Shown: in pieces, positions 8,884-17,996 of the stretch
Layout of the letters: each line of letters starts with the position of its first letter
Numbering within the stretch: the first letter of the stretch is position 1
Origin: Syncephalis plumigaleata
Lineage: Eukaryota > Zoopagomycota > Zoopagomycetes > Zoopagales > Piptocephalidaceae
Direction of reading: 5' to 3'
DNA length: 24,676 bases
Assembly (NCBI GenBank): GCA_025201365.1
Contig: JAIXMF010000196.1
Span: 1-24,676 of the forward strand
Notes under the pieces: model-generated
What the model saw: only the letters and a program-made list of their open reading frames with translations
Database searches by the model: none
Told to the model about the DNA's origin: nothing
Program-made: the position numbers and the translations under genes

Positions 8884-11800
8884 TTACATATTATTTTGTG
8901 TGCGGAATGTATCCCAAGCTCGATTCAACGAGACAAACACCTCTTGCGCCACTATTTGCTGTTCTGTTGTCGCGTCTTTCGCCACCTTATCCGGATGAAG
9001 ACGAGCGATGGCTCGCATGTAGCGTACTTTAACCTGCGATGGAGATATCAGATCTTGTAGACCACACTGTTTAACACCGGCTTCCGGCCATAGAATACTG
9101 TCGAGACTGCATAGTAATGCGCGTAAGTTATCCTCCTTCTGGAATCGCCATCGATTCACTCGTGCCTCCACTTGATCCTTAATAGCCATTCGTTTCTGTT
9201 CCTCCACCTTTGCTTGCATCTCCTTGCGACGCATTTCTGCCACCGCCGTACTCTTTTCAATATGTTCCCTATTGTATAATAAATAGAACAGGTTATTATT
9301 ACTGAATACTAATCTACAAGCACTATACATACCTATCTGCAGCTGTTGTCGTATTATGATGATTATTATGATCAGTGGACATATTAAATCCATTTGATGT
9401 TGCTGTTGCTGTATTAAATGATGCGTTATTCTCAAAGGCAAACCAGTCACGTGCGAAAGCATTAGGTGTCGTAGAAGTAGTAGAGAATGTAGAAGTACTA
9501 CTAGTACCACTGCCCATAGAGAACCAATCATCCTCGAATGCCGTTCTCGTCGGTGGAGGTGGATTCGAAGGTGGATTCGACGAGGTTGGCATGTTTGTCG
9601 ACGGTTGAGGAAATGACGCGGAAGCAGTGGACGTGGTCGTATTAAATAGCGGTGAATTTGTAAATGACGATGAACTCGCGGAGAATGTAGTTGACGAGGT
9701 AGATGAGGGTGGGTTCGCATTGGCACTCGCTTTATTCTGTCGACATTGACGTGCTCCTTCAGTGGCCGCCACACCTGCTCCATGACTGGATGCTCGTTCA
9801 TAATCTCTAATTGCCTCGTCGTATAGTTCAAGTGTTTGATATGCGGTGGCACGTCGTAACAAGCCTTTACACAGTTGATCCTTAAATACAACCCCATCCT
9901 TCGTAGTACCCGTCTCCCCGCCAATCATAGTAATTACAATACCACAATCATCAATGGCCGATTGATAATTAGCATTCTTTAGTCTAGTCATTGCACGATT
10001 ATTATAGAGTAAGATGTTACGAGCATGATCTGATGGTAAACAATCGATTGCTTGTGTGTATAACTTTTCAGCATCCATATAATGACCGGTCTTGAATCGT
10101 TCATTACCCTGTTGTCGTAATTCTTCAGCTCGTTTCAATGCTGCTGTAACGGTTGAATCAGGTGAACTAGCACTCGATACAGGTGGCGATTGATGAGTAT
10201 GAACCGAGGTAGGTGTACGCTGTTGTTGTCGATAATTATTATTATCTGTAGTAGTGTTGCTAGTAGCAGTTGTAGTAGTAGTAGTAGTAGGTGTTGATGA
10301 TGATGAACTACTAATAGATGCTTCTTTCTTAGTTGATGTCTCCTCGGGTGTATCTCGATAAGGACGGAAATACGGTTTTTGTGATTCAGTTGATCGTGCT
10401 GGTTTACTCGACTGATTCCTGCCGTAATATTGATCAGAATAAGCAGTGGCTCTATTATTATTATTACTGTTACTAGTTGTAGCAGTAGTTGTAGTGTTGT
10501 CCTCCTTTTCATCTTCATCATCTTCATCGCTTTCATCTCCATCAAGGGAAAGTCGAGTACTATGACGTGAATTACCCAATGGATGTGAACCACTAGCACT
10601 CTGTTGATATGCGTCCATCCTTTCCTGAAGTAATGTTTTCGATTGTTGGAACAATGAAGATGCCTTACTGAATACACTTTGTTTAATCTCTTCGGCCGCC
10701 GTCCATAATCGTTCGCTATTAGTTCCGCTGGCATTCATTGCATCACTTGGTGCACGATGCTCATCGTTGATTGATCCGGTGGCACGACCGCTATTGGAAC
10801 GATTTACATTTGGACGAGCGGGTCGAGTGGGACGTGTGGATGCTCGTCCATTATCGACTTGATCACCCGACAATTGTTGCGCTGCCTCTCTGTCCTGTAC
10901 GAGAATAGCAACCGCTGCCTCTACATCGCCATTTGACATGCCAAGGGCGGTACGCGCTTGTTCAGTAGTGAATCCCATTTCCACAATCTGTGCAATATCA
11001 TGATCTTTCTTCACTCCATCATCAGTAGCAGTTGATCGAGGTGGTCGAGGTGGTTTACCCTAATAAATTAGTTAATATTTATCCGTCATGCTATACCGCT
11101 ATATTACCTCAATTACTGGAGATTGAGATGAACGCGTTGATGGCGATGATGGTGAATGATGCGATACCTTCGGCTTATTCGATAATGGCGGTGGTGGTGG
11201 TGGCGCTGCCTTTTTAGTAGTTACAGGTTCAGCTAGTATACCCAGTGGATTATCATCGTCTTCAGTAACAATAACGGTAGCATTAATCACCGGGCTACGA
11301 CGACTAGATGAGGAGGAGGATACTGGTGGTGATCCCGCACTAGTATGACTTTCTTTGGTTCTATGTCCACGCGGTGGTTTCTGCGGTACACTACTGGATT
11401 CCTTACTGGAATGATTAGCGGTCTATTGATGTCTAATAGTTAGCCCTATTATGTTACGCACTATTAGTTATTGGTGTACTTGCACTAAAACCGCCAGTAG
11501 TACTGTTAAGTAGATCTAGATTCCATGGATCTGCCGGTATAGGTGTGGATGGTTTGGAATTGGCGGGTATACTAGCCGGTGATCCCGTACGTGATCTATT
11601 AAGAATATGCATTAGTTATTTAATGTAAATACCAGGACTTTTTTAATATTTACAAATCATTAAGAGATGGCGCTTTCTTATCTGTTGATGGCGATGGTAC
11701 TCGTCCCAAATGCGGTGCACCTCCCAGTCCAAGTAGATCACCAAATGGATCGTGTCCTGAATTATTATTACTACTACTATTGGATGCAACACCTGGTTTA

Positions 11801-12195
11801 CTAGCATGCGGTGCAGGTAAAGGCGATGAAGAGCGATTAGATGTTGTTGCATTAATAGTTGACTGATATTTGTTATAGCCATTACTACTATTATTATTAC
11901 TAATGTTGTTATTGTTGTTGTTGTTGTTTCCTATTTGCTCCCATAGATTCCGCATTGATGCTACTGATGGTCGTGGTGCACTAGATGTCTCGTCATCTTG
12001 TAACGGATCAAGTTCATTGAGTTTATGCGATGCTTTTAGCAGTGTGGGACTAGCCAAGTCCAATAAATCGCCGCCACTCCGAGTAGAATTGGCATTGACT
12101 CGGGTAGACGAGGCTGCTTTTATGCTATTGTCCATAGAAGTTCCATTGCTTTTGGTGGGTCCATTTTGCCAGATGAGATCGTTAAGGTCGTCCAT
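8884..12195 (-). CDS. SWA2: Auxilin-like clathrin-uncoating J protein (UBA-TPR-J)
   Basis: Five exons: 12195-11654, 11595-11458, 11405-11108, 11059-9333 and 9268-8884, 1029 aa. Auxilins bind clathrin coats and recruit Hsp70 to strip them from vesicles. In order: MDDLNDLIW start, like other fungal Swa2 proteins; clathrin-box-like LLDLA (44-48); DPF (149-151); DPW followed by NLDLL (203-210); Pro/Ser-rich linker; UBA (about 347-381, IVEMGFT...ARTAL); TPR repeats (about 632-756, QGNERFKTGHYMDAEKLY); Ser/Thr/Asn linker; coiled coil; C-terminal J domain with HPD at 993-995. This is the Swa2 order, but the linkers make it longer than the yeast protein. The intron 2 ends (11457-11406) are the least certain: they were chosen to keep frame and avoid a TAG. 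It is convergent with GMP synthase. Confidence 0.9.
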
Positions 12196-13834
12196 CTTGT
12201 GAAATTGCCCTAACTGCAACTATTGGTACAATACGCGTTTAACTAGGGACTGAAACGGTTACGTTAACCGTGATGGAGTATAGGTGAGACTGGAAGTAAG
12301 TGCGGTAATAGTAGTAGCGGTAGTAGTAGCGGTAACAGAGGTGACAGAAATGAAACAAAGACGCCGCCCGGGCGCTAACAGTGCAGAAAAGTTCTGACTG
12401 GAATACGTAGGCGAAGCGATAAGGATAAAACACGAATAACACCGAGACCTAAATGAATAAAGATGAGAGCAATAGTGTGTTGTATATATGAATGAGCGAG
12501 TGAGTGAATGAGTGAGAGAGTAATATTGGAAAAAGGATGGTGATCATCTTGCTACCAGATAGTCACCAAGGAGAAATCATTGTGCTATTTTGTTATTATT
12601 ATTATCCCGAGTTAGAAAAAGACATATCGGAAGTTTAATAATGTGGACAAATAAAACCATTTTACCAATTGTCAGCTAATTAATTCATTAGCATGCCTAA
12701 ATATACGTATATTCTCCTTTAACATTTGTCCGTTTATCGCGCATAAACTATGCATGAATCGATAGCATGTACGCTCACCCTAATAGTTATGCCAATTCAT
12801 TTACTCTGCTAGATTAACTTATATCTCATTATTCTATAACGTAAGGCATAGTTTTATAATGTATCCGAATTGTAGCACATTGACACACACACACACGCGC
12901 ATATAACAATTCAAAGTCCAATAAGCCGGTTATACCAGCGATATAACCCGTTAAAATGCAGCCTTTTCTTAGTAATACCGACGATAAATGTTGCACCTCT
13001 AGAATGAACGCGTTTAAAATTATAATCAAATATTGTCTCCTCGTTGCCGCATTCGAAACTTAACGTGGAAACTGCCGTAGTGTAGCAAAAGGCGAAAGCC
13101 CATCACGGTGCATACCCATGAATATATTGGGATGGAACAGGCCACGGAACAGCTATCACGTTGCCGGCAGTGACTTCATACTGGAGACAAGGTTTGAATT
13201 TTTTGACATGTACATGACAAAACGTATTGGTGCACGAGTTTCATTATATTCCAGTTGGCCACCCGCGTTGACCTATTTCTCAATCAATTTCAAGCGGTGT
13301 AACATATACTCCTAACTGCAATTTCAACTAGCTAAAGGATGCATCACACGTGCTAATCATAGCTTCTATAACATTGTTTTATGTAAAGATGGGGCTGAAA
13401 TCTGTAGCCGACCACTATATAAACAAGAGCAATTTTTTACATCCTATTGCATACTACATCAACTGGTTTCTCTTTCTCGTGGATTATTCCTTCCTTCTTT
13501 TAGCAATCTGCAACGATATCTCACAAAATCCGTTTCGGTAAAGGCTGGTCCTTTCAAAATTCCTTTGCGCTGTCCTTTATATAACACTGTCGACATCCTG
13601 CTCCACACTTACCCCCTCCCCTATTTCTGCTACTACTTCCTCTACTACTATTCCTACTATTGCTACTACTATCCATACGATTGATTGCATTTGCTACGCC
13701 TCGTTCATTCACCACTCCTATCCCCGGCAATCACGATCTTGACCCATTAAAAGGGTAGCAACGCAACAGAAAGTTGTGTCCTACTCTTTAAACATTTTAT
13801 TCTATAGATCAATTTATTGTCATAACGTTAAATT
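12196..13834. other. Long intergenic region without a convincing gene
   Basis: About 1.6 kb. The first 350 nt hold TAG/GTA and GAGT repeats and one GC-rich patch (near 12362-12378), likely the auxilin-like gene's promoter. Short frames at 12829-13029 (-), 13118-13315 (+) and 13350-13541 (+) have no domains. An imperfect hairpin with a GAAA loop lies at about 13073-13110. The right end has CTACTA runs and TATA-like boxes for the next gene. I found no terminal repeats or reverse transcriptase motifs. Confidence 0.5.
13576..13584 (+). promoter_or_regulatory. TATA-like box of the secreted mini-exon gene
   Basis: TTTATATAA about 250 nt upstream of the ATG at 13835. A second candidate, TTAAAAGG near 13747, is closer. 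Neither is proven. Confidence 0.3.
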
Positions 13835-15627
13835 ATGCGTGTCACCAACGCTGTTCTTTGTGCCACCTTGTTGTTGGCGGTATCTTCGACGACCACCATC
13901 ACATCGGTCGAAGCTGCTCCATTAAAATTCTCATCAGTAAGTAGTGGAATCAATACTCAGCCTCGATACATATATATAAATTAACTCGATTTGTTTAGTT
14001 TGGCATTAAAGTGCCAAGTATGCCTTCATTAGGTTCCCTTAAACCTAATATTCCATTCGTAAGTAATGAGATGAATATTCAACTCTAATATACTGACTAA
14101 ATTTGTATAGCTTGGCGGCAAATCACCAAGTATGCCTTCATCGGGTAACTCCTTTACATCTAAGATTCCATTCGTAAGTAATGAAATTAGCGCTTAATTT
14201 GAAGACACTCACAAAATTGGTTTGTTTAGTTTGGCAAGAAACCCCCACCTGCTCCAGGAGCAACGGTTCCTGGATCAGCGGCTCTTCCTAAGGCGCAACC
14301 ACCACCAACGGTTCCAGGAGCAACGGTTCCTAATACGCCTGACCATTTAAGAGCATTAGATTCTACGCCTGGTAGCACACCACCCGTAACAACAACTCCT
14401 TCCACTAATTTGCCACAAACCAACACAGCAGCACCGGTCAATAATCCTGCACCGCCAGCTCCTGATTCGACTGCCCAGATGATGCAATTTATGCAACAAA
14501 ATGCCCAATCAGGAAATAGAATGGAGGCTCTCACTTTAGGTGCAACTGTTAGCACTGGCCTGGTCTCAGCAGGTGCTAACATAGCTGCGTCTAATAATGC
14601 AGTTGCTGCGCAAACTAAGCAAGCGGAAATCCAAGCAGCTGCGCAAGATAGGGCAACGCAAGCCCAAACGGAAATAGCAAGGACTCAAACGCAAGCTCAA
14701 GCGGATATGGTAAAAGCTCAATCGCAAGGCCAAATAGATATGTTAAACGCCCAAGCAAATGCCCAAACGAAGATGATGACGTTACAGCAGCAACAGCAGC
14801 AACAACAACAAGCTTCCCTTGGCTTCCCACCGGGCCAAGGCTCGTTTGGAGGCGCACCTTCCTCTAATAATCCATTAGGAACCTCCTCGACCTCCACCTT
14901 CCCACAAGATCCATTAACAGATTCAACTCTCCCACAAGATCCATTTGGCACTACATCTCCAAGTTCCTCCCTAAAGGACCCATTAGCTAGTTCAACGTCA
15001 GGTGCTGGTACTACTGGTACTGGCACTGGCACTGGAGTCCCTGGTGCTGGCGGTGCTGGTGCTCTTCCTGGCGGTGCTGGTACTGGAGCCACTGGAGTCC
15101 CTGGCACTGGCGCTACATCTCCAAGTGCCTCCCTAAAGGACCCATTAGCTAGTCCAACGTCAGGTGCTGGTACTACTGGTACTGGCACTGGAGTCCCTGG
15201 TGCTGGCGGTGCTGGTACTGGAGCCACTGGAGTCCCTGGCACTGGCGCTACATCTCCAAGTGCCTCCCTAACGGACTCATTAGCTAATCCAACGCTAGGT
15301 GCTGGTACTACTGGCACTGGCACTGGCACTGGAGTCCCTGGTGCTGGCGGTGCTGGTGCTCTTCCCGGCAGTGCTGGTACTCTTCCTGGCGGTGCCGGTG
15401 CTCATCCTGGCAGTGCTGGTACTCTTCCTGGCGGTGCCGGTGCTCATCCTGGCAGTGCTGGTACTCTTCCTGGCGGTGCCGGTGCTCATCCTGGCAGTGC
15501 TGGTACTCTTCCTGGCGGTGCCGGTGCTCATCCTGGCAGTGCTGTACTCTTCCTGGCGGTGCCGGTGCTCATCCTGGCAGTGCCGGTGCTCTTCCTGGCG
15601 GTGCTCTTCCTTCTAGTACCAATCTAG
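13835..15627 (+). CDS. Secreted Gly/Ala/Thr/Pro-repeat protein with mini-exons; frame broken near the end
   Basis: Four exons: 13835-13936, 13999-14058, 14111-14173 and 14230-15627, all joined in phase 0; 540 aa as read. The N-terminus is a signal peptide (MRVTNAVLCATLLLAVSS..., cleavage probably near residue 27). Exons 2 and 3 are related 20- and 21-codon modules (F/L-G-x-K, PSMPS, K-x-I/N-IPF or K-IPF). Exon 4 opens with FGKKPPP and a Pro-rich stretch. Next comes an Ala/Gln-rich, coiled-coil-like block (about 195-270) ending in a poly-Gln run. Long units starting TSPS(S/A)SLKDPLA follow, then GTLPGGAGAHPGSA repeats. At about 15543 one G of a GGT codon is missing relative to the other repeats. 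The rest is then read as a hydrophobic tail ending at 15627. Without that loss the frame would run to a TAA at 15636-15638 and end STNLAKL. Possible cell-surface or effector protein; function unknown. Confidence 0.7.
14953..15370 (+). repeat. Long coding tandem repeat (162/135 nt units)
   Basis: Three units beginning at 14953, 15115 and 15250, each coding TSPS(S/A)SL(K/T)D followed by GAGTTGTGTG-type runs. Unit lengths differ (162 nt, then 135 nt) through internal loss of GGAGALPG-type segments. Confidence 0.8.
15379..15600 (+). repeat. 42-nt minisatellite encoding GTLPGGAGAHPGSA
   Basis: Units begin ACTCTTCCTGGCGGTGCC at 15379, 15421, 15463, 15505 and 15546. The spacings are 42, 42, 42 and then 41, so the last junction has lost one base and changes frame. 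Copies are otherwise nearly identical. Confidence 0.9.
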
Positions 15628-15721
15628 CAAAGCTATAAGTGAAATGACAGTTACTTTATAAGCCCATATACACCTACTCAGTATTTACGCTATTATCCTT
15701 AACGACATTTGAGTGATATCA

Positions 15722-15727
15722 AATAAA
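15722..15727 (+). terminator. Poly(A) signal of the mini-exon secreted gene
   Basis: AATAAA about 90 nt beyond either candidate stop codon. Confidence 0.45.
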
Positions 15728-16121
15728 TTGAATTTAAAGATACTCTCTTTTTATTATTTAGCTCATATTATATTCTACACTAGTCATTTAACGCAAAAAC
15801 ACGCATACACACAAACAATTATTTAATCAATTCTAGAATTTCTAATAGCAAAACTGGATGCTATAATAAGATATCGTAGAATCAAGTGAACCGCTTATTA
15901 CACGTCAAATTGAGCGTATGGTACATTCCGCTCGAGTTGGGGCAGCCTGAAATGGAAATGCCAATGACGTTTATTACCTTATTGGGCGTTTGTAGAGTGT
16001 AAGACGGATGTTAAATTAATCATTTAGACGGAACTTATCATGACAATTATTCAAGCTCCTTATAGATATACATGTCTCCGTGTATACACGTGGCCATTCT
16101 GAAGTTAGCGATAAGAACAAG

Positions 16122-16127
16122 TATAAA
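16122..16127 (+). promoter_or_regulatory. TATA-like box of the five-exon secreted gene
   Basis: TATAAA 184 nt upstream of the ATG, in an otherwise unremarkable region and followed by a GGGGG run. Confidence 0.4.
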
Positions 16128-16305
16128 TGGGGGTGATATATCGCAATTGCTACCCATGATAAAGCAATACACGAACTTACTTCCGCTCCTTCATTCTACA
16201 CGAAACCACACTACGTCTTTTGATTCTTTCTTTCCTTTATCATTCGACGCAGACTATTCATATCAACACTTTCTCCCTATCACTACGACAAACATCCTAC
16301 AAACC

Positions 16306-17627
16306 ATGATGAAACTATTTAGCTGTGCTATCATTATCACTTGCGCATCGTTGATGCTCAATCATGCCATGGAAGCGCATGCCATAGATCAAAGGATCAA
16401 CAGTGTGTACAACTTGTGATCCTCGATGCCTACACTTTATACTAATCAACCTTGTAATATAGATATCTTCTCGCGTAAGGATCCAGCTGCGAAATATCTA
16501 GCGAAGAATAGCGAAGCGCATCAATTAACCAATATAGAATGGCTACCTCAGGAATACAATAGTGGCCTCTTCAGACTCCCTAAAACGAGGACAGCCCATC
16601 TATTGCGGGATGGTAAACCGGCCACCTTAAAATGTGGAACCAAGCTTGACCATGAGATACAAGTTTCCCAAGTACGTCTGACCGAATGGCTGACCGACTG
16701 ACCAATTTATAGTATACCGTAGCTTACTAATACGTGATTAGGTGTTGCAAGCAACTGCTCCTACCTTTCGTAATACACGCGGCACGGATAACATTGTGTG
16801 GCCAGTGGATGCTTTCGACGCGAAATCTAGCAAGTTCGCTCAGTACAAGCTAGCATCTAAGCTTCATTCACGTATTATGGGGGAAACCAAATGTATCGTT
16901 TACGAAAGATACTTGAACGCTTATCCCTTGGATCAAGTGCTCAACGGAAGGCCAATATCGAGTGTTGCAGATGTTCTTTTAACCGTACTCATACACACGC
17001 TAAGAGGTAATTCATTGAGAAAGATGAATAGAAGCTAAATAGTCCACTCGTCAAGTACATACACATATACGTACATATACTAATCGTGAATATTTAGGAA
17101 TCAACTATCTATACAAAGTCAATGTTGCACCAGTTCAACTGAAATCCTCAGGTATGATTTCACACTACAATTTAATGGCAATGCACTATTAACGATACTG
17201 TTGTTATTCATTAGATATTATGCTTATATTCGATAAAGCGGACAGGAGGCTCGAGGGGGCGAGGATTAGCAACTATGAGGGTGCCTCTTTATTGACACCA
17301 AATCCGGAACAGCCCATAAATGAAAAGCAATTTGTGACTGTACGTGACCAGAGTCCAGAAGCGCAGATTCAATGCAAGAAAACCAATGAGGCACTCGCTG
17401 CTATAATACGCAGATCCATTATTGGTTATGGCGATAATGCGAAAAACAACGTGGATACCATCTTGGATGGACGACTAAAGTATGGAAATGTACCAGCGGA
17501 ATATGCTTCCGCGGTCAAGGAGAGATGCAAGCTTTTATTGGGAATAGCAACTGAACTATCCGATACTTCTGCTCGGACTTGCTATGTTCCTCGCAAGATC
17601 TTACAAAGATTCGAAGTCGTAAACTAG
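16306..17627 (+). CDS. Secreted protein of unknown function, five exons
   Basis: I do not recognise this family. Exons 16306-16402, 16463-16671, 16742-17006, 17098-17151 and 17215-17627 join to 345 aa in one frame. The first 25 or so residues (MMKLFSCAIIITCASLML...) are a signal peptide. No further membrane segment is clear, so it is probably secreted. The mature part is globular-looking and mixed in composition, with about five cysteines (KCG, KCI, QCK, RCK, TCY contexts) and no low-complexity repeats. Intron 1 uses GTGTGT and TACTAAT...ATAG and removes an in-frame TGA at 16417. The other introns have GTACGT, GTAATT and GTATGA donors. Exon 4 is only 54 nt. A TATA box precedes it and a poly(A) signal follows. 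It lies head-to-tail with another secreted-protein gene, but the two show no similarity. Confidence 0.7.
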
Positions 17628-17996
17628 CATGCTTCCTATTACAAATAAAGAGAAGGATGAACATCCTTGAGTAACCACTTTTACAATGTTCTTCTGATTC
17701 ACTCATTACAAATATTGATTGAAATGTATGCATTCTTCGTTAATACTAGTGCTTATATCACTAGCAAAGATGTGATATAGTATGAATATAAAGTATACTT
17801 GACGGTAAAGCAATGTGTTTATGCTTGTATTTGTACTTGTGCTATACCTGCATTGAATAATAGTAATAATAATAATACGTCAAACCAGTATCAATGATCA
17901 TCCATATCAAATGCAACTAGTAGTAGCAATTGCCATATTACAATCAGCACTTCGTGAATAACAAACATATTTATAGATTGATTATTACTACTACTA
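17628..17996. other. Convergent intergenic region
   Basis: AT-rich 3' ends of the secreted-protein gene (+) and Argonaute (-). Contains short AATAAT and TACTAC runs near 17858-17878 and 17985-18000. No gene is seen. Confidence 0.5.
17644..17649 (+). terminator. Poly(A) signal of the five-exon secreted gene
   Basis: AATAAA 17 nt beyond the stop codon. Confidence 0.5.

Larger units (their letters stand above)
15639..16305. other. Intergenic between the two secreted-protein genes
   Basis: 3' UTR of the mini-exon gene and promoter of the next one. A TATAAA lies at 16122-16127. An open frame runs in from 16072 but no motif precedes the signal peptide that starts at 16306. Otherwise I see nothing. 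Confidence 0.5.

Noticed and set aside
10135-10734. 199-codon minus-strand frame
   Set aside because: Shifted frame of the auxilin-like linker. Its His/Leu/Ile runs come from the Asn/Ser/Thr codon repeats of the real frame.
12829-13541. Three short frames considered as remnants of a mobile element
   Set aside because: No transposase or reverse transcriptase motifs, terminal repeats or target-site duplications visible.
14718-15329. 203-codon minus-strand frame rich in Pro/Val/Ala
   Set aside because: Mirror image of the coding repeats of the secreted mini-exon gene. The plus strand has the signal peptide and splice structure.
16417-16419. In-frame TGA suggesting a pseudogene in the five-exon secreted gene
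   Set aside because: It lies inside a good 60-nt intron (GTGTGT donor, TACTAAT branch, ATAG acceptor) whose removal restores frame exactly.
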